The position numbers and the translations under genes were made by a program. From Xenorhabdus nematophila ATCC 19061 (lineage in GTDB: Bacteria; Pseudomonadota; Gammaproteobacteria; Enterobacterales; Enterobacteriaceae), in assembly GCF_000252955.1 (NCBI RefSeq), contig NC_014228.1:2891232-2955231 (forward strand): a stretch of 64,000 nucleotides of DNA, in the 5' to 3' direction. Of the stretch, positions 7,981 to 18,210 are shown one piece after another. Each line of letters starts with the position of its first letter. The first letter of the stretch is position 1. Below the pieces are notes generated by a model, which saw nothing but the letters and a program-made list of their open reading frames with translations, was not told the origin of the DNA and ran no database searches.

Positions 7981-8304
7981 ATGATGGCTAAGGCGCATTC
8001 TAAGCAAAACGCGGTTCAAAATAAAGCCGCGAAAACAGAACGTTATTATACCGTGGGATACGTCCCGCAAAATGATAAAAGCAATGCCCCGCCTGCAATA
8101 CACCTGAAAGGGCAGTGGCTTAAAGCCGCCGGGTTTGAGACTGGCGGCTCGGTCACGGTGAAGATCATGGACGGCTGTCTGGTGCTGATCCCCGCGAGTT
8201 CCGAGACGAACAGCTTTAAACAGCAATACCAGCGCCAGCGCGATCAAATCAGTGACATTAAGCTGCGGATGCGGGAACTGATTGGCGACTACAAAAGCCG
8301 CTAA
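7981..8304 (+). CDS. symE: SymE-family type I toxin (copy 2)
   Basis: Protein of 107 residues with the SymE core (AIHLKGQWLKAAGFETGGSV, VKIMDGCLVLIP). DNA is the same as copy 1 up to about position 8099, then differs by scattered, mostly synonymous changes, which suggests a recombination boundary inside the gene rather than decay. The two proteins differ at a handful of positions (E/T, I/V, N/S, E/D). It converges on the Rhs immunity gene, with a hairpin terminator between. SymE-like genes are often found next to Rhs loci in this group; why is unknown. Confidence 0.82.
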   Translation: MMAKAHSKQNAVQNKAAKTERYYTVGYVPQNDKSNAPPAIHLKGQWLKAAGFETGGSVTVKIMDGCLVLIPASSETNSFKQQYQRQRDQISDIKLRMRELIGDYKSR

Positions 8305-8337
8305 GGACAGGAAGTGAGCCGCTCTTAACAGAACAAA

Positions 8338-8366
8338 GCCGGAAGATCACGGGGATCTTTCCGGCT
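8338..8366. terminator. Bidirectional hairpin terminator between symE copy 2 and Rhs immunity gene
   Basis: GCCGGAAGATC / GGATCTTTCCGGC with TTTAA following on the plus strand; sits between convergent genes, as at 1191-1219. Confidence 0.65.
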
Positions 8367-8385
8367 TTAAGGTATTTAACTATTA

Positions 8386-8613
8386 CTAAGGACCATAAAA
8401 GTGCATCAAAGTATCAAGAGCATCCCAATCCTCTTTTGTTAATTCCCTTTTTTCCATGTTGTCATACCTAGCACGTATTCCTTTCATTGGAATTCCATAT
8501 TCATGGTTTCTTGCAGAATTCATCAAGTCATTAATATCACTTTCATGTATTAATGTTCTTTTGAGTAGATGATAAAGCATTTCTTCTGCATCTTTTCGTT
8601 TTGGCATTTCCAT
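8386..8613 (-). CDS. Putative immunity protein for the T6SS Rhs effector
   Basis: A 75-residue, helical, charged protein starting MEMPKRKDAEEMLYHLL. The ATG at 8613 is one base after the Rhs stop codon, so I prefer it to the longer in-frame start at 8718, which would lie inside the toxin gene. No known family was recognised. Position directly behind the Rhs toxin tip is the basis for calling immunity. Confidence 0.65.
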   Translation of the reverse strand: MEMPKRKDAEEMLYHLLKRTLIHESDINDLMNSARNHEYGIPMKGIRARYDNMEKRELTKEDWDALDTLMHFYGP

Positions 8614-8614
8614 A

Positions 8615-11600
8615 TTATTTATCCGGTAAAATTTTAACTGAATCAAAATTAATAGTTCGCCAGTCTGCATGTAACTGCCTTGCTCCTCCGGCTCCATGTT
8701 CTGGGTAGGCTGTTGCAAACGGTTCTAATTTAGTCTTAACTTCATCCCCTTTCCAATAAGGAATTCGAGCTTGTGGAACACCTTTTTCATACAATTGTAA
8801 TGTATCGAAAGTACCTCTGAGCCGTGCGTCACTCCATTCTGGTGCTATTTGAAAACCATCTCTTGCTGCGCTACCAGTAGGATATTTGTCAAATCCGAAG
8901 TAGGTAACAGGGGCTGATTTACTCTCTATGGTTGAATCGACAAATTTATTAACAGATCCGTCAGGTTCTTTATACTTCATATGTCGATACGCAGTAGAAG
9001 GCATAGTTGCACTGGGTCCATCTGGTCCGACATAAAAATCAGCCTTACTAGGTGGCGCTCCTTTATTACCAACGCCGCCCGCCAGACCGTAAGGATCTAT
9101 CCACTTCGCCGGATTATGCACATACCCGTAAGGATTCAGCCCGCCCAATAACCCAATGGGATCTGCCGAGATGTACTGCGCTGTGTCAGGCGAATAATAG
9201 CGATGTAAATTATAGTATAATCCGCTCTCTTCATCCTCATATTGCCCGCAGAACCGCAGGTTACAGTTAACATGATAATCCGGGTTATTGGAGGCGATAA
9301 CCTGCGATTTCTCCGCTTTCCCCCATGTTGTCAGCCGCTGCGCCCAGACCAGTACCCCTTCCTCGGACAACATTTCGCGCGGCGTACCCTGATGGTCACT
9401 GATAATATAGTGTAGCTTGCCTTTTTCAAAGCGGGCTGATGGTGTTAATGATCCGGGTGCGTAGAGCCAACGGACACGCTGATCTTCCACCGGTGTGCCA
9501 TCGGCGTAAATCGGTACTTCTTCGATAAGCTGATCGCCGCTCCACAAATATTCCTGCCCCATGATGGTATCGGATCTCGGTGCTAAATCTGGTTTGCCAG
9601 CCAGCCACAACTGTAAATTCGCCGCGGCCAGTTTGCCATCGTGAATTTTCAGTTTTTGGCGTCGTCTGCCAAAAGGATCATATTTATACTGCCAGCGTGA
9701 GCCATCCGGGGTTTCACAGTGGGTCAGCTGGTTTTGGGTATCCCAGCGGTAACGCCAGATTTGCGGGCGGAACCCGTCACGGTGTTCGGTTTTTTCCACC
9801 AGACGCCCATTGTCATCATAGCGATAGCGGATATCTCCTTGCTGCACCACCCGCCCGGCTTTCTGACGCTGCGTAATTTGTTCCATTGCGCCGTAGGCAG
9901 CGACAGGCAGATGTTGACTCAGGTTGCCATTGGCGTCATAGCTGAATTGCTCTTCATGCGGACGCACGCCCTCGAACAGGGTATGCAGGATCTGGTCGTT
10001 GGTATTGTAACGATAACGGGTTTGCCCCCAGCGGCTGTCGTCAATCACCCGCACATTGTGGGCACGGTCATATTGCCAGCTTCGGTTAACGGCAGAGGCT
10101 TGCGGCGGAAAATGCGGATCATTTTGTGCCAGTGTTTCCCTGAAAAATGGGGTGGCCTGCCCTGCTGACTGATGTGCCAGCAGGCCGGTTGCGGTGTAGC
10201 GGCTGGCAAGGATAAAGCCGTTGGCACTTTCGCGCACCGTTTCCCGTCCCAGCGCATCATGCCGGAAGGTCAGTGGTGAATGCTGGTTAAGTTGAAAATG
10301 GTTCAGTGCACCTATTTGGTTATAGCCAAAGTGTAAGGCATGACCATCAACACTTTCGCTGACCAAGTATCCAGTCAGGTCGTCCCATTCACGAATAATT
10401 TCCCGTCCGTTGATACGCTCACAGGTGGGCAGCCCAGTGGTTTTGTCGTACTCATATTCCACCACAGCATCGTCATTGACAGCTTTAATCAGTTGATGAC
10501 GGGTGTTGTATTCGTAGGTGGTGGTGGCTTTAAGCACCAGCAACTCTTCTTCTGGCTGCCAGCTTTCCTGTTTGATCAGCAGACCTGCGGCAGAGTAATG
10601 CCAGCGTAATTGCTGACCGTCAGGATATTGAGTCAGTATCCGGCGTCCCAGCTTATCGTACTGATATGCCAGTGTTCGCCCGGTAAAATCGGTTTCCCGG
10701 ATAATCTGACCCGCGGCATCCCGCTCATAGCGGTAAGTTTCACCCGTGGAGGCGGTGACCGAATTCAGGCGGGTCAGACGGTCATAGCCAAAACGCAGGG
10801 TGGTGCCATCCGGTCGGGTCACCTGATGGAGCAGATCAAAAGCGCCGTATTGATAACGGGTTGTGCGGCCTTCCCCGTCAGTGGCGGCCACCACACGCCG
10901 TTCACTGTCATATTCCAGTTGCTGGGTAACACCATCCGGCAATTCAACTTCAGTCAGGCTGCCGTTAAGGCTGGCATGATCATCGCTATAGCGGTAGTGC
11001 GTCTGCTGTTTGAGCGCATCGGTGAACTGGCGCAAACGCCCCAGTGCATCCAGTTGCAGGCCGGTAGTTTCGCCATCCGGTGTCATGACGGCGGCGAGGC
11101 GCTGGTGTTCGTCATAGGCATAGTGCCATTGGCGGCCATCCGGTAACAGACGCTGGCGCAATTCGCCATGCGTGCCGTATTGGTACTCTTCCTGATGACC
11201 CAGTGGGTTGGTCAGTGCCGTCAGGTTGCCCTGTTCATCATAGTGAAACTGCCAACGTTCGCCGGTTGGCAGCACACTTTCAATAAGCTGTCCATGCTCG
11301 TCATAACCGTAAGCAAAAGTGTCGCCCGTCGGCAATTTCACTTCGGTCAGTGCACCGTCAGGGTTGTAATCAAAGGCAGTCATCTGCCCCAGCGGGTCGC
11401 TTTCCCACATCAGCAGGCTGTGTCGCCACTGGCGGCGGGTGATGCGCCCCAGCGGATCTACTTCCCGTATCACCAACCCGTTCGGGTCGTAGTGGTAGTG
11501 GGTTTCACCGCCTTCGCCATCCAGATAGGTGGTAATGCGGGCGTTGTCATCATAACGGAAACTGTCATGCCAGTAGCCGCTGGGGGGAGGTGGTACTGAG

Positions 11601-13331
11601 TACCCGCCCGCGTTCGTCATAGGTTATCGTCAGGTCAGTCTGGTCGGTATCATGCCAGCGGGTCATCCGCCCCTGCACATCATATTCATGCCACAGATGG
11701 TTGTGCTGGAAGGCATCACACTCGTTCAGGTAGCCCTGCGTGTCATACTGGCAGGTCAGCAGACGTTGTTGGATAGGCTGCCCATCGCGAGTTTCATGTA
11801 GTTCGAGCGTGTGGAGCTGCCCGTTCAGATAGTGCAGACTTAACCGCAGGCCGTCATTGCGGGTGACTTCAATCAGCCGGGCGTGTTTATCGTAGATAAA
11901 CGCAATCCGGTTCTGGCGGCGATCAGTGATGGCAGATAGTTTCTGTGTACCGCCTGAACTCGGGCTGAAATGGTAGGTGAGCTGAGTTTGGCGATCGGTC
12001 AGGCATAACTCGCCGGTCAGTTCCCCTGTCAGCAAACCGTGGGGAAGATGGCGGTTACGGGACAAGACCCGGTTGTCTGGAGTGGCGAAATCATAGACGA
12101 CACCGTCTGTGTGGGTATAGTGCACTTCTTCGTGACCCATCACCAATTGCCGTGACCAGTCATCCGCCCATTTGGAGCCGAACAGGCCGTGTAAATTGGC
12201 GGTGGAGCGGTAAGTCCGGTTGAGGGTTATCGGCAACAATCCCGGGATGGCCAGCACCGGCCAGACTTGCAGAAAGTCGCCGGTGGCCATGTCAACCGGA
12301 TCGCCCTCTTTGGAACAGAGTCCATTGTCATTGCCTTCTTTTTTGTTGGAGGGCGTGGCGTCATCTTTGACTGGCTCTTTTTGAGGTTTGGTGTCCGGTG
12401 TGTCATGGGGTTTTTCTTTGATTTTGGCACCGGTTACTTCGGCGGCGTTGGCTTCTTTACTCAACACTGTGCTTTCAGCTTTAGCTGTTGCTTTTGCGGC
12501 ACCTTTTGCCGCGCCTTTAAATATTCCTGCTCCTCCCAGAGCCATACTGCCGATATCGAAAGCGAGGCCGCCCCCTTTTTCTGCGTCACTTTTCATTTCC
12601 ATCTTAATTGCGTCAGCATTGACCATCGCCATAGCTTTTTGCTGAAGTTCAGACGCTCCAATTCCTTTAGGTACAATACCCGTATATTCCAATACTCTTT
12701 CAGCTGTAACGGCAGGCGCTGTCGCAACAATCACTACGCCTTTTCCAGCCAGCTCGGCTATTTCAGGAACGGTATTCCAGAGCGATTTTCCTGCCCCGAT
12801 AGCCGCTTCCCCTGGATTATTCCAGGCTGCCTTCAGATTGTGTTTACTCTCATCAGCCCATTTGTTGAGGTCATCGCCGGTTTCCTTAAACCAGTCAACG
12901 GTTTTATCCCACATGCCTTTTTCCGCAGGTGTTTCTGCGCTTACGACCTTATTGGCTTCTGTAGCGGGCACTTGTGCGGCAGCTGCTTGCGCGGTGATTT
13001 TTCCTAATGTATTTCCCGTCCCACTCGGACTGTCATCGCGGGCTTTTGTCGGCAAAGGCTCATTCGGTTTAGGGGGAGTATACTTCCATTCCTCTAACGG
13101 AAATTCCCCGCTTTTGAATTTATCAATGACCTTGACGGCCAGCCGGCCCTCAGCTTCTGTAATATATTCAATATCCTCGGCGGTGAGCCGACGATTACCC
13201 ATCGTCTCTTGTTGGATGAGGGCGGGGATGTGTTTTTGGATCGCTTCTGCCTCAGCCAAGGTCCGGATATTGTAAGCGTCACAAAAGACTTTTTCATCAC
13301 GGCCACCAGTAATGCCAATCGTTTCTCCCAT
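8615..13331 (-). pseudogene. T6SS-associated Rhs effector, split by a +1 frameshift in a C6 run
   Basis: Two overlapping frames (11565-13331 and 8615-11620) together encode one Rhs protein of about 1570 residues. The N-terminus (MGETIGITGG...) has a hydrophobic Gly/Ala region around residues 190-280, a probable translocation segment. DPVDMATGDFLQ then opens the Rhs shell (DUF6531), followed by many YD repeats, the core GLYYNLHRYYSPDTAQYISA and the cleavage motif PAKWIDPYGL. The last 150 residues are the toxin, with TYFGFDKYP, TFDTLQLYEKG and FPEHG-like elements; I cannot assign a catalytic class. Frames meet at a run of six C (about 11591); losing one C restores TSPSGYWHDSF. It may be true inactivation, phase variation or a sequencing error. 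Operon: vgrG, DUF2169, PAAR, rhs, immunity. Confidence 0.85.
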
Positions 13332-13343
13332 TGCGGTTCTTCC

Positions 13344-13700
13344 TTATGCGCCATTCATCCAGAATTCATCCCCATGGCGCAGTACTAATTTATTGCCGGC
13401 CCGGACGGTTTTTGTATGCGCTTTGGGATGGCACTTCGCGCCCACGGTGCCGCTCTTGACGCCATTGGCCACGCCCGGCTGATCACCAATGGTTTGTGGT
13501 ACAAAGCTCTGGGCGAAGACCACCACGGGCTGGCCATTGGCCCGCACGGATTTAACCGGCGCATCGCTGCCGGCCAGTTTGGCGATGACCGGGTACGGGA
13601 TCGGCGGCGTGGATGGTCCCATCGGGGTTTTACATACGTCCGGCAACATGCCGGCTACCAGCCATTCACCCGCGGTGCGGGCAATGTAGTTATCAGCCAT
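13344..13700 (-). CDS. PAAR-like (DUF4150) spike-tip protein
   Basis: A 118-residue protein from ATG 13700 (MADNYIARTAGEWL); the in-frame ATG 60 bp upstream would reach further into the preceding gene. Motifs typical of DUF4150 PAAR-like proteins are present: LPDVCKTPMGPSTPPIPYPV and a C-terminal GNKLVLRHGDEFWMN. Such proteins cap the VgrG spike and carry effectors in type VI secretion. It overlaps the DUF2169 stop by 8 bp and precedes rhs by 12 bp, fitting a role as tip for the Rhs effector. Confidence 0.85.
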   Translation of the reverse strand: MADNYIARTAGEWLVAGMLPDVCKTPMGPSTPPIPYPVIAKLAGSDAPVKSVRANGQPVVVFAQSFVPQTIGDQPGVANGVKSGTVGAKCHPKAHTKTVRAGNKLVLRHGDEFWMNGA

Positions 13701-14910
13701 CCTTTTTCTCTCCTTCCAGTGGGGCCAGTTTGAGCAACGGCGCTTCCGGGTTGATTTCAAACCGCGCTTCGGCGACCCGTACCGGCAGGTCGGTTTTAAA
13801 ATTCAGCCGGCAGGTCAGGTGCAGGGTTTTGGCGTCGCTGTCGAGTATTAACGTGTCTGTACGCATCGGCACCGGCAACAGCATACCGTTGTGCATCCGC
13901 AGCAGAATAAACGACCGGTGCCCCGGCAGGGTGACATGCAGGTCACCATCAGGCGTCAGGCCGCTTAGCGTGATGGCAATATCCGTGTCCGGCCAGTCAA
14001 GTTGCTGGTCTGTTGGTGCGCCGTTCCAGTAGCCAAAGTCAAAATCTTTTGGCAGGTAAGGATGTCGATGTGCCAGCCAGTCGGCATCGTAAGTGCCGGC
14101 AAGCGGGCGGCGGGGCAGCCACGGACGGCCGATAAAGCCCATGCCTTGTGGCTGGCAGACGGGTGTATCAGGCGCCAACGTTCCCTCCAGTTGAGTGGTA
14201 AAATGCTGCGCGGTGAACGGGGCATCCGGTCGGGTAATACGGGGGGCAGGGTAACGGGTCAGTTGTTTGGCCTGCGCATACCACGGCGTGATAAATCCCA
14301 TCCCCAGCGGATTGGTTTCACAGACAGCGTGAGCAACCGGGGCTTTTTCTCCGTCAGGATGTTGCTGGCGCTGTGCCGGTGTCAGCCGATCGCTTTCCTT
14401 AAGCTGTGCAACTGCTTTATCATCCGCCTGAATTTTGCATTCGCCCCCAAAGGCGTAGCAATAATCCAGCGGCAGTGTTGAAAACGGTTTCGGGTCGGTC
14501 AGTTGCCACTGACCGCCAGCATCACGGATAAATTCCCGTTCACCGGTGACGGTCAGGGTTTTGTCGAGCAGGGTCTGGCCCTGCTTGCTCTTAACCTGCA
14601 ACTGAACCGGAAATGCAGTACAGGGCCGGTTATCCGGCGCATAAGCCGTGCCGTTAACAATCACGTCACAGCGCGGTTTAAACGGGGCAAGGTCACTTTC
14701 CTGCAACACTTGCGAAACATTCATCCGCCCCCGGTACTCATCCTGTAAACACAGGCGCGGCGCGGGCAGTAATTCAGCACTGTATTCCCCTTGTCCGACA
14801 GGCAATAGCTGGTAGCCGATTTTCATGACCGCCACGTGGTGCTCCACATCCTCCACATCCAGCATGGAATAGTTCATCACCGCAAAGGGGGTCAGGTTAC
14901 GAAATTCCAT
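13693..14910 (-). CDS. DUF2169-domain T6SS effector adaptor/chaperone
   Basis: A 405-residue soluble protein opening MEFRNLTPFAVMNYSMLDVE and containing the DUF2169 signature segments (DVIVNGTAYAP, KPFSTLPLDYCYAFGG, NPLGMGF, QPQGMGFIGRPWLPR). Proteins of this family stabilise PAAR-Rhs effectors and load them on VgrG. An AGGAGG box lies 9 bp before the ATG. It follows vgrG by 15 bp and overlaps the PAAR gene, so all are co-transcribed. No anomaly seen. Confidence 0.88.
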   Translation of the reverse strand: MEFRNLTPFAVMNYSMLDVEDVEHHVAVMKIGYQLLPVGQGEYSAELLPAPRLCLQDEYRGRMNVSQVLQESDLAPFKPRCDVIVNGTAYAPDNRPCTAFPVQLQVKSKQGQTLLDKTLTVTGEREFIRDAGGQWQLTDPKPFSTLPLDYCYAFGGECKIQADDKAVAQLKESDRLTPAQRQQHPDGEKAPVAHAVCETNPLGMGFITPWYAQAKQLTRYPAPRITRPDAPFTAQHFTTQLEGTLAPDTPVCQPQGMGFIGRPWLPRRPLAGTYDADWLAHRHPYLPKDFDFGYWNGAPTDQQLDWPDTDIAITLSGLTPDGDLHVTLPGHRSFILLRMHNGMLLPVPMRTDTLILDSDAKTLHLTCRLNFKTDLPVRVAEARFEINPEAPLLKLAPLEGEKKDG

Positions 14911-14925
14911 CTCAGTCTGTCCTCC

Positions 14926-17040
14926 TTAGTTCAGGTCGATATCTTTGCCGGTGATTTGCACCGGACCACTGGCCTCAAATTTGAACTCACTGCCCTGAAG
15001 GGTGATACGTCCGGCACTGTCCATGCGCAACACACTCAGGCCGCAGCGCAGCTCAATCACATCCCCGACGTTGATGGAAAGGGTGTTGGTGATGGTCTCT
15101 GACTTGTGCGCACCGACCTCAATGAGGTAGTTATTGCCCGTCACCAGCTTGCGCACTTCTTTCACCGTTTCCGTGCTGTTGAGCGTGACCGTTTCCTCTT
15201 TGTTCTCATTGACCGTGATGGTCTGGTTTTTCTCCACAGTTTCGCTGTGGTTGGCCAGCACATGGGTATCACGGTTGTTGAGCACCTTGGTGTACATGTC
15301 TTTCTGCGCGTGCAGTGACAGCAGTTCGCTGCCCCTGGCATCCTCAAACAGCAGTTCGTTGTAGCCCTGTCCCTTGTGAGTTTTGGAGCGGAACGCCATC
15401 TGGGTTTTGCTGCCCGGCAAGGCGCCCGGCGGGATGTTGCTGGCATGGTAAGTCCGCCCGGTCACGATCGGCTGGTCGGGATCGCCGTGCAGGAAATCCA
15501 CCACCACTTCCTGTCCGATGCGCGGGATGGCCAGCATGCCCCAGCCTTGCCCTGCCCACGGTTGAGTCACTCGTATCCAGCAGGAACTCTGGTCGTTGGA
15601 TTTGCCATAGCGATCCCACGGGAATTGCAGACGCACGCGCCCGTATTGGTCACAGAAGATTTCTTCGCCGGCCGGGCCGACCACCTTAGCGATTTGGGGG
15701 CCATCCATCACCGGTTTGGACAGCGGTGCCGGGCGCCAGTTCTGATTCTGGCGGATGAAATAGAAGTGGCTGTGCAGCGTGGTGCCTGCGCCGTCGGTTG
15801 CTGTCTCCAGAGCACCCGGCTGACTGCCGCTGTGGCTGGCAGAGATGGTCTGCCATGACTGGTTCAGGTCTGTCCGGGGATGATTATTCAGGATAAACAG
15901 TTTGCCCGGTTGCAGGGCTATCGCATGGCCGCTGCCCTGTCCCATAACGGCATCGCTGCGCAGTGCCTCCAGCCGGTAGCGGGTAAAATCCTTGCCATGG
16001 GCTTCGTCCTTGAAACGGCCGGGGTAGTCGTAGTGCTCGTAGTACAGTTGTTGCAGATTTTCGTCCCGCATCTGCTGGTGAAATTCCGCCGGCCATGCCG
16101 GGTTCTTGAAGGTGTAATCCTTAAGCTGTACCTGAGCCGGCCGCACCTGTGCGCTGCAGGTCAGGCTGCTGATGGCAGGTTCACCCATGGTGTTGACTTC
16201 ACCGGGCTGATAAGGGATGACTATGCCCGGCGGCACAGAACCACAGTCATCGGCAAAGACCAGCGTGTTGCGCCCGTTACTGCATTCGAAGAAGTAGAAA
16301 ATACCCTCTTCTGCTGTTAACCGTTGCAGGAAGGCAAAGTCACTTTCCTGATACTGCACGCAGAATTCGCGCGCGGGATGAGGATGGCGCAGGCTGAAGA
16401 TCACATCGCGGATGCTGTGTTCTTTCAGGAGGGCGGTGATGATGGTGGCGATATCCTGCTGCTGGAAAATACGTGAGTTCTGTCTCAGGGTCGTGCGCCA
16501 CAGATCCGGCCGGATAGTCATCTGGTAGGTGGTCTGGTGCAACCCGGTATTACCCTGCTCAAAGCGGGAAACGATCCCCGTGATGCTGCGTTGTTCGAGA
16601 CCGTTTTGCAGAATGGTCAGCGTGGCGGTGCGATCCAGTACGGCCGGAAAGTCAATAGCCGGGTCGGCACTCGCCAGTCCCACACGCAGGCTGAACGGCT
16701 GGGAAAAACTTTCGTTCAGGGTGAAATCGGTCACCACAAATGTTTGTGGCGGTAAGCCACCGGCGGTCAGGGTAAATTGCAGGCCACTCGGGTCACGCCC
16801 GCCCATCAGCATCTGGCCGACTTTTTCCAGCGCTTTGGTGGCCGCATTCTGCCCCCCGACTGAGCGTTCTGCCAGCCCCTGCCCACCGGTAAAACCACCA
16901 CCCGGGATTAAACCTGCTGTTCCTGACATGCCGCTGCCCAATTTACCTGCAACTTGTTTCGCTTTCTGAACAGCCCCTTGCCCCTGCTGAACAAGGGCTT
17001 GTCCTTTCTGCAATTTATCGATGTGCTTCTTTATTGACAT
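14926..17040 (-). CDS. vgrG: Type VI secretion spike protein VgrG
   Basis: A 704-residue VgrG (TssI). After a Gly/Gln-rich N-terminal extension of about 80 residues, which standard VgrGs lack, come the gp27-like domain (LQFTLTAGGLPPQTF, DFTLNESFSQPF), the gp44-like part and the gp5 OB-fold (about 455-500: IFCDQYGRVRLQFPWDRYGK). The C-terminal beta-helix has repeating TVT/ETV strands and no added effector domain. The start ATG 17040 follows AGGGAG. It is the first gene of an operon with DUF2169, PAAR, rhs and immunity. No structural T6SS genes are in the window, so this is an orphan VgrG island using a sheath encoded elsewhere. Confidence 0.92.
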   Translation of the reverse strand: MSIKKHIDKLQKGQALVQQGQGAVQKAKQVAGKLGSGMSGTAGLIPGGGFTGGQGLAERSVGGQNAATKALEKVGQMLMGGRDPSGLQFTLTAGGLPPQTFVVTDFTLNESFSQPFSLRVGLASADPAIDFPAVLDRTATLTILQNGLEQRSITGIVSRFEQGNTGLHQTTYQMTIRPDLWRTTLRQNSRIFQQQDIATIITALLKEHSIRDVIFSLRHPHPAREFCVQYQESDFAFLQRLTAEEGIFYFFECSNGRNTLVFADDCGSVPPGIVIPYQPGEVNTMGEPAISSLTCSAQVRPAQVQLKDYTFKNPAWPAEFHQQMRDENLQQLYYEHYDYPGRFKDEAHGKDFTRYRLEALRSDAVMGQGSGHAIALQPGKLFILNNHPRTDLNQSWQTISASHSGSQPGALETATDGAGTTLHSHFYFIRQNQNWRPAPLSKPVMDGPQIAKVVGPAGEEIFCDQYGRVRLQFPWDRYGKSNDQSSCWIRVTQPWAGQGWGMLAIPRIGQEVVVDFLHGDPDQPIVTGRTYHASNIPPGALPGSKTQMAFRSKTHKGQGYNELLFEDARGSELLSLHAQKDMYTKVLNNRDTHVLANHSETVEKNQTITVNENKEETVTLNSTETVKEVRKLVTGNNYLIEVGAHKSETITNTLSINVGDVIELRCGLSVLRMDSAGRITLQGSEFKFEASGPVQITGKDIDLN

Positions 17041-17774
17041 GGTGTGTCTCCCTGAGATGATGGAACGTTATGTAATAGGCATCCCACCTGATAACAACGC
17101 AGGCCATAACATTCGGGTACAAGATTTAAATTTAACTCACATTGTTGCCGACAAATTGGTTAATTAAGGACGCAATAGGTTGTTTTTCGATAATTTGTAG
17201 GGACGCTGTGTCCGAATATATCGGCTGATTCGTAATAAATAAAATGGGGGCAATAATAAATAACAAAGGAGTGAAGACCAAATTAAATCAAGTGAAATAA
17301 AAAATGGCACTCAACAATCACAGTGTGAAAAGTTAAAATGATTGCGGTTGAAAAATAATATTCTTAGATAGTGTCTGTAATTAGTGTATTGAACCACTTA
17401 ATGTTTATCCATAAAAGGTGTTTCTTTGTAACTATATGAAGTAAAAATAAAAAACAGGTAACGGCTTTGACAAAATCATGATCATGTTAATTTTGTGGAC
17501 TATATCACAAAAAAAATCCGTTTTTAGCAATGGGTTTTTTATTTTATGTCTTTTTTGTTTAATTAAAAAAGTGTAACAATGAATGCAATATTAGCATTGA
17601 ATATATAAATGCCAGCTATTAATTCAAATGAAAGCAAATATTGCGATGAGCTAAATCCTAAATAGAAACAGACAAATGAATATTTGATATATTTAGCAAT
17701 GTGAGGATTAAATCAATCCAAATAACTCAATTTTGTTAGACAACTGCCTGGATTTCAAAGGGCAGTTTTCTGCC
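17041..17774. other. AT-rich intergenic region upstream of vgrG
   Basis: No coding potential seen over 730 bp. It presumably carries the vgrG promoter. Near 17759-17776, AGGGCAG/CTGCCCT forms a hairpin overlapping the stop of the integrase remnant. Confidence 0.5.
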
Positions 17775-18210
17775 CTATAGTGATAGTAACTTATTTTCCC
17801 ATTGATCTATAATTTCCCGTTTTTCTTTCAGATAGTCGTAACGGTCATAGTGCTTGGATGAGACTCCGGGTCTTTTGTGATTCTGCACTCTATCTCTCAT
17901 CTCAGAACTGATCCCCATCTCTCCTGCAAGCGTTTTAAAAGTTCGCCTGATATCCCTTGGTGTAAATTTTTCAAAATCATAGCGAGCACAAAATTTGCGG
18001 ATCTGTTTGGCATATTCAGCAGTGAGTAAATGACCTTCTTTAGTATCTCCGGGAAATAGGAATTCTGAGTCTGGATATTGTTTGGCTTGCTGCTCTAATA
18101 TTTTAGTGGCGGACTCACATAACGGGATTACATGGTAATCACTATTTTTGGATATATGGGGTGGTACTGTTAGCGTGTTATTCTTTTTATCCCAATTATC
18201 TTTCGTATTA
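17775..18210 (-). pseudogene. 3' remnant of a P4/phage-type tyrosine integrase
   Basis: Minus-strand reading gives about 145 residues of an integrase C-terminal domain: NNTLTVPPHISKNSDYHVIP, SEFLFPGD, then the H/R box region FTPRDIRRTFKTLAGE, followed by VQNHKRPGVSSKHYDRYDY with the catalytic Tyr. Its upstream part ends exactly at the left inverted repeat of an IS5-family element and does not continue on the far side, so insertion was followed by deletion. It marks a former genomic-island integrase. Confidence 0.85.

Noticed and set aside
8614..8718. Upstream start for the Rhs immunity gene
   Set aside because: It would overlap the toxin coding sequence by 100 bp; ATG 8613 sits one base after the Rhs stop, the normal layout.
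12267..13007. 246-codon plus-strand ORF opposite the Rhs gene
   Set aside because: Antisense to a clearly coding Rhs region, Phe/Cys-rich composition, no ribosome site or family match.
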